Positions 54,730-63,981 of a stretch of DNA of 64,000 nt are shown here, in pieces (position 1 is the stretch's first letter; every line of letters begins with the position of its first letter). Both the position numbers and the translations under genes were made by a program. The notes beneath the pieces were generated by a model. The model had not been told where the DNA came from, ran no database searches, and saw nothing but the letters and a program-made list of their open reading frames with translations. This DNA comes from Calothrix anomala FACHB-343 (lineage in GTDB: Bacteria > Cyanobacteriota > Cyanobacteriia > Cyanobacteriales > Nostocaceae). The stretch spans positions 28,470 to 92,469 of the forward strand of contig NZ_JACJQG010000032.1 in assembly GCF_014696435.1 (NCBI RefSeq), read 5' to 3'.

Positions 54730-56037
54730 TTAACTTTGTTGTACAGGAATTTTAATAATAAATTCGCTTCCTTCTCCAGGAGTTGAATTACATTCTAATG
54801 TACCGCCATGCTTTTGAGTGATGATTTGATAGCTAATCGCCAAGCCTAAACCTGTACCTTGTCCTACTGCTTTGGTAGTAAAAAAGGGGTCAAAGATGCG
54901 GTTTTTTACCTCTTCGGGAATTCCTAATCCATTATCTGCGATCGCAATTGTTATCTGTTGTGAATTATCGAGAAAAGTACGAATTTTAATTTGCTGAGAA
55001 TTTGCTTTTATCTGCTGCGATTCTGGCTGGTTATTATTTGCTTCTAAAGCATCAATTGCATTTAGCAAGATATTCATAAAAACTTGATTCAGTTGTCCTG
55101 CATAGCATTCAACAAGAGGTAATTTACCATAATCACGAATTACTTCAATTGCTAGGTGTTCTGGTTTATCGTTTAAACGGTATTGCAAAATCATTAATGT
55201 ACTTTCAATTCCTTGATGAATATCCACAGCTTTAAATTCTGCTTCATCCATACGCGAAAAGTTACGTAATGAAAGCACAATATTGCTAATTCTTTCTGCA
55301 CCTATTTTCATTGAAAGTAGGAGTCTCTGTAAATCATCAACAATAAATTCTAAGTCGATTGCTTCCGCTATTGCTGCTAATTCTGGATGATATTCAGGAT
55401 AAATTCGCTGATAAATATTAATAATCGTCAATAAATTATTTGTATATTCATTCACATAGTTAATATTACCGTAAATAAAATTAATTGGGTTATTAATTTC
55501 GTGAGCTATACCCGCAACCATCTGACCCAAACTAGACATTTTTTCACTTTGGATTAGTTGAGTCTGGGTTTGTTTTAATTCAGTCAGAGTTTGCTGAAGT
55601 TTGGCTTCAGCCTGTCGGCGCTCGGAAATTTCTTCTAATAGGTTATTTTGGGTATTTATTAATGATAAGTGAACGTTAACACGAGCGAGAACTTCTTCTA
55701 CATGAATTGGTTTAGTAATGTAGTCTACTGCGCCTAATTGCAATCCTTTAATTTTATTTTCTAATTCAGTCAAAGCAGTCATAAAAATAATTGGAATGTC
55801 TTTAGTATTTTTATTAGCTTTCAGACGAGAACAAGTTTCAAAACCATCAATCCCCGGCATCATCACATCCAATAAAATTAAGTCTGGTTGAATAGATGGT
55901 ACTTTTTCGAGTGCCATTTCTCCACTTTTAACTACAGATACTTGAAATCCTGAGTTATGTAGAATCTCAAATAAAACGCGGATATTGTTGTTATTATCAT
56001 CAACAATTAAAATGGAATTTGTTTTACTATTTGACAT
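54730..56037 (-). CDS. Response regulator-histidine kinase (REC-HisKA-HATPase)
   Basis: A 435-residue cytoplasmic protein. The receiver (~8-125) has its phospho-acceptor Asp57 in [12 protein letters not shown] coiled-coil linker follows, then HisKA with the His in [18 protein letters not shown] near 177 and a HATPase (~285-430) with [14 protein letters not shown]. It lies 11 bases downstream of the MASE1 hybrid kinase stop, so the two are one operon. The upstream kinase, or its receiver, may phosphorylate the N-terminal receiver here. The signal is unknown. ATG at 56037. Confidence 0.93.
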   Translation of the reverse strand: MSNSKTNSILIVDDNNNNIRVLFEILHNSGFQVSVVKSGEMALEKVPSIQPDLILLDVMMPGIDGFETCSRLKANKNTKDIPIIFMTALTELENKIKGLQLGAVDYITKPIHVEEVLARVNVHLSLINTQNNLLEEISERRQAEAKLQQTLTELKQTQTQLIQSEKMSSLGQMVAGIAHEINNPINFIYGNINYVNEYTNNLLTIINIYQRIYPEYHPELAAIAEAIDLEFIVDDLQRLLLSMKIGAERISNIVLSLRNFSRMDEAEFKAVDIHQGIESTLMILQYRLNDKPEHLAIEVIRDYGKLPLVECYAGQLNQVFMNILLNAIDALEANNNQPESQQIKANSQQIKIRTFLDNSQQITIAIADNGLGIPEEVKNRIFDPFFTTKAVGQGTGLGLAISYQIITQKHGGTLECNSTPGEGSEFIIKIPVQQS

Positions 56038-56048
56038 GATATATATAA

Positions 56049-58448
56049 CTATTTTTCTAGATATGGTTTAATTAAAGCTGCAATTGCTTCAACCTCAAAT
56101 TCATCAGCCAGAGCTAATATTTTATTTGTAAAAGCTGCATAATTGGGAGCTAAATTCTGAATTCTGGTTGTTTCTGCTTGGATATTGGCAATATCACACA
56201 TTTGTACGGCTTGATACAAATTTTTCAGTTCTGATGCTGAAGGAATCATCATTTGCAATGATGCATTTGTTGTCTGTGGTTGGTGAGGCTTAAATTCTGA
56301 ATCTTGTGCATAAATCCAAGTTAATCGCAAATGATTTTGTAATTGCCAAAATAAATCTTCCATTTGTATAGGCTTAGGCAAAAAATCATTGCAACCTGCA
56401 TTGAGAGCTTCTTGGCGATGAAAATTAAATACACTTGCAGATGAAACTATGATAATTGTATTTTTAATCTCTAGGTTTTGGCGGATTTCTTGAGTCATAG
56501 TTAAACCATCCATTACAGGCATTTTTAAATCTGTAATAATTAGGTCTGGTCTGCATTTTATGGCTTGATTTAATCCTTCCTGACCGTTATAAGCATGAAT
56601 AATTTCAAAACCAAGGGGTTCTAATAAACTTGCTAACACAGAAAAGTTTTCCCAACGGTCTTCAACAATTAAAATTTTCCGAGTACGACCTGCAAATCCA
56701 ATAATAGTTTTGGGAGAATTAAATGTCTGATTAACTGTAGATTCTTCAGATTCACGTAAATTTAATTCAAACCAAAAAATGCTACCTTTATTAGGTTTGC
56801 TTTTGACTTGAATGCTGCTACCCATGAGATTGATAATTGTTTGACTAATTGCTAACCCTAATCCCGTACCTTCCGCCTGTTGTTCTCTGCTACCAACTTG
56901 TTCAAAGGGTAGAAAAATTTTTGTGAGTTGTTCCTCTGTTATACCTACACCTGTGTCGCGAATTTGAAAGCGCACGCGAGTAGTGCGAGAATTTAGTTGC
57001 CAATTTCCTACCTTGATAACTTGTACTTGTAAACTTACTCCACCATTACTAGTAAATTTAATCGCATTCCCTAAAAGATTAATCAAAACTTGCCGCAAGC
57101 GTTTATCATCGGCATAAATAATACTAGGTAATTTGTCAGTTGGTTGATAAGAAAAGCCAATTCTCTTTTGTTGTGCGCGGATTTTACAAATTTCTACTAC
57201 TTCTTGGAGAAACTTCGGAAAATGAAAATCTTGGGGTTGAAGTTCCATTTTCCGCGCTTCGATTTTAGCTAGATCGAGTACGTCATTAATTAAGGTGAGT
57301 AAGTGGGAACCACACTGATAAATAATGCTAATTCCTTTACGTTCTTTATCTGTGAAACTTTGAGAATTTTGCAGAATTTGTGCATAACCTAAAATTCCAT
57401 TGAGTGGACTACGAAGTTCGTGACTCATATTAGCGAGAAATTCGCTTTTGGCTTGATTAGCACTATCAGCAGCCAGTTTAGCTTCTTGAAGTTCCGCAGT
57501 GCGTTTTTCTACCCTTTGTTCTAATTCTTCTTTAGCTTTTCTGAGATGTTTTTCTGCTATTTTGTTTTCGTGAATGACGGCGCAGATGACAAAAGTTGTT
57601 AAGGCAACAACGCAAATAAAAGATTGTAATAATAATAAAGATTCATTAATTGATTGCCTAACAAACGATCCATAACCATGACTAGTACCGTAAACTGCGA
57701 TCGCGCTCACAATAGTCATGAGCAAGGTAGTTTCTCTTTGTCCAAATCTATATGCTGCGCAAATTAACGGTGGAATCAGCATATATTCTAAGGGATAGCC
57801 ACCAGAAAAGGCTATATAACTGATTCCCATCAAGGATAGCAACAGCAGCATTAACTCGCTAATTTGCCGCCAATTTAATTTTGTCTGTGGTTCGGGTTTC
57901 TCAAACCATGTCAAAATTGTTGGGACGATAATCAGCACACTAGCAATGGAACCAAAATACCAAATTCGCCAAGCATCTCCATAAGTCGCCCAAGATGTCA
58001 TCCCATCAAAACATTGCAGGCTAATCCCTAAAGTAGCGCTGACTAAAGGTGCAACCGAAATCAGCACCAAAAATTTAAACACATCTGCAGAACGATGGAG
58101 CAAATGATGATGTTTAATGAAGCGTTTAATTAGAAAGGCGTTGATTAGTGGCTCAATCACACCAACGATAGAACCAAGAATGCCCAACCCAGGATGTTTA
58201 TAGAACAGTAAAATATTGATAATTAATTCACTCAGCAATATTCCTGGTACGACACGATACCCTAACAGCAGAATAATCGCTACATAAACCCCAGATGAAG
58301 GCCAAATAGGTGTTACACCATTCTCATAAGACATGGATGCTGCTAATTTAGCCAGACAAAAGTGGATGATGGGAATTGCGATCGCTGCGATCGCGACTGT
58401 ACGATCTAAAACTAGTCGAGATTTTCTCTTCGTAGAACTTGGTTGCAT
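56049..58448 (-). CDS. MASE1 hybrid histidine kinase
   Basis: About 799 residues from the ATG at 58448; a TTG at 58496 would add 16. The N-terminal ~20-295 are eight or so membrane helices of MASE1 type. Then come a coiled coil, HisKA with the His in [16 protein letters not shown] near 341, HATPase (~450-565), a receiver (~590-710; Asp in [10 protein letters not shown] near 637) and a C-terminal ~70-residue helical tail often seen in such kinases. It is a membrane sensor at the head of a two-gene kinase operon. The ligand is unknown. Confidence 0.93.
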   Translation of the reverse strand: MQPSSTKRKSRLVLDRTVAIAAIAIPIIHFCLAKLAASMSYENGVTPIWPSSGVYVAIILLLGYRVVPGILLSELIINILLFYKHPGLGILGSIVGVIEPLINAFLIKRFIKHHHLLHRSADVFKFLVLISVAPLVSATLGISLQCFDGMTSWATYGDAWRIWYFGSIASVLIIVPTILTWFEKPEPQTKLNWRQISELMLLLLSLMGISYIAFSGGYPLEYMLIPPLICAAYRFGQRETTLLMTIVSAIAVYGTSHGYGSFVRQSINESLLLLQSFICVVALTTFVICAVIHENKIAEKHLRKAKEELEQRVEKRTAELQEAKLAADSANQAKSEFLANMSHELRSPLNGILGYAQILQNSQSFTDKERKGISIIYQCGSHLLTLINDVLDLAKIEARKMELQPQDFHFPKFLQEVVEICKIRAQQKRIGFSYQPTDKLPSIIYADDKRLRQVLINLLGNAIKFTSNGGVSLQVQVIKVGNWQLNSRTTRVRFQIRDTGVGITEEQLTKIFLPFEQVGSREQQAEGTGLGLAISQTIINLMGSSIQVKSKPNKGSIFWFELNLRESEESTVNQTFNSPKTIIGFAGRTRKILIVEDRWENFSVLASLLEPLGFEIIHAYNGQEGLNQAIKCRPDLIITDLKMPVMDGLTMTQEIRQNLEIKNTIIIVSSASVFNFHRQEALNAGCNDFLPKPIQMEDLFWQLQNHLRLTWIYAQDSEFKPHQPQTTNASLQMMIPSASELKNLYQAVQMCDIANIQAETTRIQNLAPNYAAFTNKILALADEFEVEAIAALIKPYLEK

Positions 58449-58608
58449 CGCTTCTCTGTGCTTTTTATTACCACTGGAAAGCAGCAACAGATACAATACT
58501 GAACCCAGTAATGATCTGATGTGGAGGCGATCGCTTGTAGCATATACTACTTCAGCTATGCCTCAACTTCATATTTCCCAAAAGTTCTACAGTAATAACT
58601 TTAATATT

Positions 58609-58681
58609 GGGCATGGGGCATGGGGCATTGGGCATGGGGCATTGGGCATTGGGCATGGTACAGACGCGATTCATCGCGTCT
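58609..58681. repeat. GGGCATTGGGCATGG array plus AGACGCGAT palindrome
   Basis: About seven seven-base units (reverse orientation of CCCAATG/CCCATGC) followed by the palindrome at 58662-58681. It lies between the MASE1 kinase start and the hetI stop. Confidence 0.85.
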
Positions 58682-58723
58682 GTACAATTGTCCGCCTTCC
58701 CTGCTCCCTGCTCCTCTGCCTCT

Positions 58724-59449
58724 TCATCCGCCATATTCCCAGCAATGCAAGTCCCAGCCAAAGCCGAGTACTGCTAAAGCGGCGACGTAATTGTTGGCTG
58801 GTACTAGTTCTAATAAACTCCAGTCTGGCTGCGTCAGTAACTTTGCTGGTTGTGTAGTAGTCAGGGAAATTTCTACTTGTTCTAATTGAGCTATGCCTTC
58901 ACCAGTGGCTTTTAGGTAAGCTTCTTTACAAGTCCAATAGCGAAAAAATACTGAGGATTTTTCCTCATCAGGAAGCGATCGCACTAGTTCATATTCTCGT
59001 GGTAAAAAGAATCTGTGGGCGAGAGATTCTAAATCTGACAGGGGACGAATGCATTCCAAATCTATCCCTAATTGACGATTTTTACTCACAGCACACAAAG
59101 CTAAATTTTGGGAGTGCGATAAATTAAATGCTAAACCACTGTCAGCAAATTTACTTGCTAAAAATGGTTTACCTCGTGGTTCGTAATCAAACTGCACTTC
59201 TTTAGCTGTCACACCTAAGTAACCACCTAATATTGTTCGCAGGCTACCACGCCCAGCAATGAAACGTTGACGATGTTCGGAAAAATAAAATCTGTTAGCA
59301 CGAACTAATTCATCCTCAGAGAGAGATAATGCGAGTTTTTCTAAACTTGATTCTGGTTGTTCTAGATTAATTCGCCAAATATGGACATCATTCGGCAATA
59401 AGGTGAAATCTGCCGGTGTAGGTAGCCATAGATGGTTAGCAAAAGTCAT
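58724..59449 (-). CDS. hetI: HetI: Sfp-type phosphopantetheinyl transferase
   Basis: A 241-residue protein from the ATG at 59449, matching the ~237 of Anabaena HetI. A longer frame up to 59707 runs through a MITE and should not be used. Sfp motifs are intact: FNLSHSQNLAL, LGIDLECIRP and FRYWTCKEAYLKATGEGI. It transfers 4'-phosphopantetheine from CoA to carrier-protein serines, and should activate the ACPs of HglE and HglB. In Anabaena hetI lies near hglB and hetN; here it is ~37 kb away from hglB and no hetN is visible. Its 5' region is interrupted by a MITE 54 bases upstream. Confidence 0.92.
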   Translation of the reverse strand: MTFANHLWLPTPADFTLLPNDVHIWRINLEQPESSLEKLALSLSEDELVRANRFYFSEHRQRFIAGRGSLRTILGGYLGVTAKEVQFDYEPRGKPFLASKFADSGLAFNLSHSQNLALCAVSKNRQLGIDLECIRPLSDLESLAHRFFLPREYELVRSLPDEEKSSVFFRYWTCKEAYLKATGEGIAQLEQVEISLTTTQPAKLLTQPDWSLLELVPANNYVAALAVLGFGWDLHCWEYGG

Positions 59450-59896
59450 CGAGTTAACGCATAAGAAATTGGTGAGTTTAGCTATTTTACTGGAGTTTAG
59501 ACGGGAGCATCCCAATTTTGACGCAATACCCTCAAGGGTATTGCTATACCAACAAAGCCTGCCTTCGCAGGCTATCAAACTTTTAGCCTGCGAAGGCAGG
59601 CTTCGTATTTCTAGCCCCACCCTTATAGGGTGAGGGCGTTTTTGCACATTTGGGATGCTCCCGTTTAGACTAGAGAAACGCGATCGCAATTCGCTTATAT
59701 ATTGCAATCCGCTTATATAAAGATTTTATAAAGTTAAGAACAAGATGTAGTGAATTTGCCGTTCTGATTGGATTGCTCATGAATTAGCAAGTATATAATT
59801 ACACAATGCAACCAAATACAAGAGGTTCAATTATACCTAATTAACTCCGTATTTATAGTTGCAAAGTAACGCAAATACTCAGTTGTCTATATTGAC
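59450..59896. other. hetI upstream region with inserted MITE
   Basis: About 450 bases between divergent hetI and the PEP-CTERM gene. Positions 59503-59662 are a MITE with a target duplication. The rest (59671-59896) is AT-rich and should carry the PEP-CTERM promoter and perhaps the original hetI promoter. Confidence 0.7.
59503..59662. mobile_element. 160-bp MITE-A-related element with 8-bp target duplication
   Basis: Ends GGGAGCATCCCA and TGGGATGCTCCC are a perfect 12-base terminal inverted repeat. Immediately outside on both sides is GTTTAGAC (59495-59502 and 59663-59670), an 8-base direct repeat typical of insertion. The interior has AAAGCCTGCCTTCGCAGGC / GCCTGCGAAGGCAGGCTT and CACCCTTATAGGGTG, shared with MITE-A. 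Confidence 0.92.
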
Positions 59897-60640
59897 ATGA
59901 AAATAACTTTATCAACATTTATTGCTTCTTCTGCCCTGTCTGCTAGTATGGCTGTGGCTGCAATGGCCACTTCTGCACCAGCCCAGGCGTTTCAAATTAC
60001 CATCGAACCTAAGTTTGGGAGTACTGAGAAGACAGGTGCTTCTGCACTGTTGGATTTCAACTTTTCTCAATTCGCAGATAATCAGGTCAAGCTGAATTTG
60101 GATATTACCAACACCACTGATGGAACTAAAGGTGACTTTAAAGCAACAGAGGCTACTTTAGTTGGGCTAGCATTTGACGCCGATAATTTTGATCCTGGTG
60201 CTCCCGTTGGATTCAACAGTTACAATCCAGGTACTAGCGGCTTTACAAAGTTGTGGGTTAAAGGGATCGATACTCCCAGCTTACCACCCTATGGTGACTT
60301 CGATGTTGCTATTAGCCCTCCACGCAACACGTTTGCTGGTGGAAATCCCCAGGATGGTTTAACAGCAGGTCAATTTACTACTGTTAGTTTCCTATTTGAC
60401 ACCAGCTTAAGTGCCGATGAGCTTTCTGATGCACTGGAGAATGGATTTCTCAATCAAGCTTTTCGGATAGCTGGGCGATTCCAACAGGTGAATGCTGGTG
60501 GTGGAAGTGATAAAGTTTTGGGTGGTATCGTCAAGGGCGGCGAACCAGTACCTGAACCTACTACTATAGCTGCATCACTTTTGGCACTAGGCGGACTTGG
60601 TTTGTTTAAGAAGAAATTTCAGCACAAACAAGCTGTCTAG
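59897..60640 (+). CDS. PEP-CTERM exported protein
   Basis: A 247-residue protein with a signal peptide (1-31, cleavage after APAQA) and a C-terminal PEP-CTERM sorting signal: VPEPTT, a hydrophobic helix and a KKKFQHK tail (~217-247). The ~185-residue body is beta-rich and Gly/Asn/Asp-rich with no cysteines. Such proteins are processed by an exosortase and end at the cell surface or in exopolysaccharide. It is divergent from hetI, but nothing else ties it to glycolipids. A nested inverted repeat follows the stop. Confidence 0.92.
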   Translation: MKITLSTFIASSALSASMAVAAMATSAPAQAFQITIEPKFGSTEKTGASALLDFNFSQFADNQVKLNLDITNTTDGTKGDFKATEATLVGLAFDADNFDPGAPVGFNSYNPGTSGFTKLWVKGIDTPSLPPYGDFDVAISPPRNTFAGGNPQDGLTAGQFTTVSFLFDTSLSADELSDALENGFLNQAFRIAGRFQQVNAGGGSDKVLGGIVKGGEPVPEPTTIAASLLALGGLGLFKKKFQHKQAV

Positions 60641-60680
60641 ATTAACTAGTCAGCACTGACTAATTGTCTATCAATCTAGG
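60638..60680. terminator. Nested hairpin after PEP-CTERM gene
   Basis: An inner perfect palindrome TAGTCAG-CA-CTGACTA (60647-60662) is nested within CTAGATT / AATCTAG (60638-60644 and 60674-60680). It has no strong T-run, so it is a candidate terminator only. Confidence 0.4.
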
Positions 60681-61252
60681 GTTCGTCTACCAACCACATT
60701 ACTGCTCTTTTCTTTTTTGTTCCAGCTGTGCTTTTTCCATACTCTTTCCCCACACTTTACCCATAATGAGCGATCGCGGGCACGCCAATCAAATAACGCT
60801 ACACAACTAATTGCGCGTATGCCTAACAACTGAAACATTTCTCACAACAAAACTCTATTTAATTCTCTTTAATTGTCAAAAATTGCAATAATAGTACGGG
60901 AAGCCTTGTCTGGTATAGCCCCTCAACAAAAAATTGGCACACCTTGCGCATCAGTTAATACTGTTTTATGATAAGGCGGCTTTGAATCGGGAATTAAACT
61001 TTGGCGATCGCAACTTCTTAACTAAACAGTGTTAAACAGTCATAGCTCGATGATTTTGTAGTCATCTGAGCCAGATTGTAGGGTGTGTAACATATCAGCT
61101 AAAAAAATTCCTGTACTTTAGGGTAGATTTATTTATCCTTGTATCTTAAGCTTTATGTTAGATTTAAAATCTTTTTTATAATCGATCAAGAATTCTTTGT
61201 ATCTATCAAAGGTTCTTATTTATCCTTAATAAGTAGTAATAATTTTTTAAGA
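60681..61252. other. Spacer between PEP-CTERM gene and rpaA
   Basis: About 570 bases with a transposase remnant (~60905-61020), a GTAGGGTGTGTAAC repeat end (~61079) and an AT-rich stretch ahead of rpaA. The in-frame extension upstream of rpaA (from 61139) is AT-rich and not protein-like. Confidence 0.55.
60905..61020 (-). pseudogene. Transposase remnant (IS5/IS4-like)
   Basis: On the minus strand one frame reads PDSKPPYHKTVLTDAQGVPIF before a stop. The VLTDAQGVPI block resembles the conserved strand around the first catalytic region of IS4/IS5-group DDE transposases (usually LVDxxGxPL). No start, no terminal repeats and no catalytic DDE set remain. Confidence 0.45.
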
Positions 61253-61996
61253 ATGCCGAGGATTCTTGTCATAGACGATGACCCAGCAATTTCAGAACTC
61301 GTTGCCGTCAACTTGGAAATGGCTGGCTACGATGTTAGTCAAGCAGAAGACGGGATAAAAGGTCAGGCTTTAGCTCTCCAGCTACAACCAGACTTAATTA
61401 TGCTTGATTTAATGTTGCCCAGGGTAGATGGATTCACCGTTTGCCAACGGCTGCGGCGCGATGAGCGCACAGCTGAGATTCCTGTGTTAATGCTGACTGC
61501 TTTAAGCCAAACACAAGATAAGGTGGAAGGCTTCAACGCCGGGGCTGACGACTATTTGACCAAGCCCTTTGAAGTTGAAGAAATGCTGGCTAGAGTCAGG
61601 GCGCTATTGCGGCGTACTGACCGTATTCCCCAAGCAGCAAAGCATAGCGAAATTCTCAACTATGGCCCCTTAACTCTTGTTCCCGAAAGATTTGAGGCCA
61701 TTTGGTTTCATGAGACAGTCAAACTGACTCACCTGGAATTTGAGTTACTTCATTGCTTGCTCCAGCGCCACGGACAGACGGTTTCTCCTAGCGAAATCCT
61801 GCGGGAAGTTTGGGGTTACGACCCAGATGACGACATTGAAACAATTCGAGTCCATATTCGCCACCTCAGAACCAAACTTGAACCAGACCCCCGTCATCCC
61901 CGCTATATCAAGACAGTGTATGGTGCTGGATATTGTCTGGAGTTACCAAGCCTCCCTCCCTCTGCTGAAGGAGCTTCAACATCAGTTGTGGAATAA
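61253..61996 (+). CDS. rpaA: RpaA-type OmpR-family response regulator
   Basis: A 247-residue protein from the ATG at 61253, chosen because homologues begin [11 protein letters not shown] and the upstream frame is AT-rich. The receiver (3-118) has Asp52 in [10 protein letters not shown] and Lys in DYLTKPF. The winged-helix DNA-binding domain (~140-235) includes [21 protein letters not shown] and the nearly invariant [22 protein letters not shown] end. These features are those of RpaA, the circadian-output and phycobilisome-association regulator conserved in cyanobacteria. It stands alone; downstream is a hairpin. Confusion with RpaB or another OmpR paralogue is possible but less likely. Confidence 0.85.
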   Translation: MPRILVIDDDPAISELVAVNLEMAGYDVSQAEDGIKGQALALQLQPDLIMLDLMLPRVDGFTVCQRLRRDERTAEIPVLMLTALSQTQDKVEGFNAGADDYLTKPFEVEEMLARVRALLRRTDRIPQAAKHSEILNYGPLTLVPERFEAIWFHETVKLTHLEFELLHCLLQRHGQTVSPSEILREVWGYDPDDDIETIRVHIRHLRTKLEPDPRHPRYIKTVYGAGYCLELPSLPPSAEGASTSVVE

Positions 61997-62469
61997 AATC
62001 AGGATAAGTTTTCTTCTTGACCTGAGCCATAAATTGGCACTCTGTTCTGTCAAAGTTAGTGAGTGCCAATAGGATACTGCGTCGGAAATTGGTGTAACAT
62101 AAGCAAATACTGCTTGTAGTTCAGCTCTTCATTTGCTCGCACTAACCATAACTGCTTGTCAGTATTTCAACATTTCCAGACGCTGATATCCTTTGATAAC
62201 TTGTGTTTATCTTGATTAACCCTCTATATCACTCTTTCTAGAAAAATCTCCAATCCTGACTTACTCAGATTTTTATCGAGCCATCAAAGTTTGAGCTTTT
62301 TATGGGGGATATGATGCTTAAACCTAGAATAAATCTGAGTTTTGCATGAAGGCGATAATTTTTCTCTAAGAAAAGTGAAATAAGAGGGTTATTTTTTAGA
62401 ACTTACCTCACTGACAATTTCAAATAATTTTGTAGTGAGGACTAAATTCCTGATTCTCTTTTTTAATGC
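61997..62469. other. rpaA downstream region
   Basis: About 470 bases between convergent rpaA and the hydroxylase-SDR gene. It contains the hairpin at 62033-62070, otherwise AT-rich unique sequence with no gene seen. Confidence 0.5.
62033..62070. terminator. Perfect 10-bp hairpin after rpaA
   Basis: ATTGGCACTC (62033-62042) and GAGTGCCAAT (62061-62070) form a perfect inverted repeat with an 18-base loop, 36 bases after the rpaA stop. No T-run follows; it may end or stabilise the rpaA mRNA. Confidence 0.5.
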
Positions 62470-63762
62470 TCAATTCACAATTTCATCGTGCTGCGCTTTT
62501 TTGCTAAACATCCGATAGTAAAGCCAGGTGCTAGTTTCTTTGATAGGAAAAAGTACATATGTCAAAGGATTTATCGTCACAATAATATTGCGGAAGTCGC
62601 GCTTGGCAAAAAACAAAATTGCCCTAGCAACTTGCTGTGCTGACATCACCCCATAGGGATTAAGTTGACTTTTGAAAGGCCCCAAAATTAACTTGCGAAT
62701 TATACAATCCCCATCTAAGCGCTTGAGGGTGACAACTTCACCTAAAGCGCGTTTACTCAGTTCATAAAGGGGGCTAAAGGCAGGCGAGACTTCAGCTTCA
62801 GAGGTGTTTACCCAAATTTCTTTAGTCGCTTTTGATTGGGGGCCTGTGACAGTGGAGATAAATATATCCATCAACCGCAATGTGGAAAAAGTGTTGACTT
62901 CATAGGAGGAATTAATCGCCTCTGGTGTGCGGTTACTATAGACATTGATTCCATGATTGAGAATCAAAATATCTACTTTCTCTAAACTCTTTTTTAATTC
63001 TGCTTCGTTACCTAATTCCCAAGGAATGATTGCGAGTTTATCTTGAGCTTGTAATTTTTCTGGGTGAGTAGTTAATGCTAAAACTTTGGCATTATGTTTA
63101 AGTAATTCAGTTGCTAATGCTTGTCCTAATGCACCAGAAGCACCAGTCAAAGCGATGGTTTTACCTTTTAGAGATAGCCCCGTTCCTAATATGGTATCGA
63201 CTAGGGGAAATACACCACTGTAATAGGCGTTAACATCATCAAAATGATGACGCCAGTGGTAAGAACGATTTACCCACCAAGTAGATGGAATTGTTTCTAA
63301 AGGGCCGGGGAGATGGGTATAATCTGTGTCAATTTTCCCAAGAAAATATCGGCGAGATGCACCATATAAAAAGGTAAAAGCATAAGCTACACCTAGCCAA
63401 AAGCCCATTTGGTTAAGTAGTAAAGCAATTAATGTCACAACGACAACTAATATACTGGACTCAACAATATCGTTATATAGCTGGGACTCTTGATATATTT
63501 TTGGGGAAACTACCGATAAATCCCGACGATATGCCATGTGATGCTTGTTATGCCATTTACTCATCCAAGTAAACTGGTGACATAAGGCGTGATAGCTATC
63601 TCTGACAACCTCCGCCAACAACAGCGAGAATAATCCCCAAAGAGCAAACTGTAAGCAGGTGTTGAGTAAATCCCAATTAATCTGTAATTGGCTTTCTATA
63701 TCAGCCCAGCCTTTAGTAAAAAAATTCATCGTAATTTTTTTGTACTCGTTGTCTGTAATCAT
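62470..63762 (-). CDS. Bifunctional fatty-acid hydroxylase/sterol desaturase-SDR fusion
   Basis: A 430-residue fusion. Residues ~1-190 are a membrane di-iron hydroxylase/desaturase-type domain with helices and His clusters (HALCHQF, WHNKHHM, HWRHHFDD). Residues ~195-420 are an SDR with NAD(P) motif LTGASGALGQAL near 200 and catalytic YELSK near 335. The fusion occurs in many cyanobacteria under the name bifunctional sterol desaturase/short-chain dehydrogenase; the substrate is unknown. A lipid hydroxylase plus ketoreductase near HGL genes could act on chain hydroxyls, but this is inference. The start could also be the ATG at 63729 (MNFFTKGW). Confidence 0.85.
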   Translation of the reverse strand: MITDNEYKKITMNFFTKGWADIESQLQINWDLLNTCLQFALWGLFSLLLAEVVRDSYHALCHQFTWMSKWHNKHHMAYRRDLSVVSPKIYQESQLYNDIVESSILVVVVTLIALLLNQMGFWLGVAYAFTFLYGASRRYFLGKIDTDYTHLPGPLETIPSTWWVNRSYHWRHHFDDVNAYYSGVFPLVDTILGTGLSLKGKTIALTGASGALGQALATELLKHNAKVLALTTHPEKLQAQDKLAIIPWELGNEAELKKSLEKVDILILNHGINVYSNRTPEAINSSYEVNTFSTLRLMDIFISTVTGPQSKATKEIWVNTSEAEVSPAFSPLYELSKRALGEVVTLKRLDGDCIIRKLILGPFKSQLNPYGVMSAQQVARAILFFAKRDFRNIIVTINPLTYVLFPIKETSTWLYYRMFSKKAQHDEIVN

Positions 63763-63894
63763 TCTTCATAATCTAATAAGAACGGTTTCAGGTCGAGTTG
63801 TCCAGTAAATAAAAATTAAAATGTAGAGACTTGACTATAAATATAATATATGCATTCTATCTGAAAAGAATCAGTTAGTGATGATTTGCGCTTA
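63763..63894. other. Spacer before IS element
   Basis: About 130 AT-rich bases between the divergent hydroxylase-SDR gene and the insertion sequence, probably holding the hydroxylase-SDR promoter. Nothing else was seen. Confidence 0.5.
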
Positions 63895-63929
63895 GAGGAT
63901 GTTTGAAAAGTCGGACAGATTGTAAAAAA

Positions 63930-63978
63930 GCTCTCTCGGTATACGCTGTGAATAGATAGTAGACAGCACCGAGAGAGC
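63930..63978 (+). promoter_or_regulatory. Hairpin masking the IS transposase ribosome site
   Basis: GCTCTCTCGGT (63930-63940) is a perfect inverted repeat of ACCGAGAGAGC (63968-63978). The right arm includes the GAGAGAG purine stretch that would serve as the ribosome site for the ATG at 63982. In read-through mRNA the site would be paired, while a transcript starting between the arms would leave it free. Confidence 0.65.
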
Positions 63979-63981
63979 AAC

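Noticed and set aside
58333-58857. 174-codon plus-strand frame
   Set aside because: Antisense to the MASE1 kinase start and hetI end and passes through a repeat array.
59450-59707. N-terminal extension of hetI to 327 residues
   Set aside because: The extra frame crosses the MITE with its target duplication; homologues are ~237 residues and the ATG at 59449 gives 241.
61139-61252. N-terminal extension of rpaA
   Set aside because: AT-rich, no similarity to regulators, and the conserved receiver start is at 61253.
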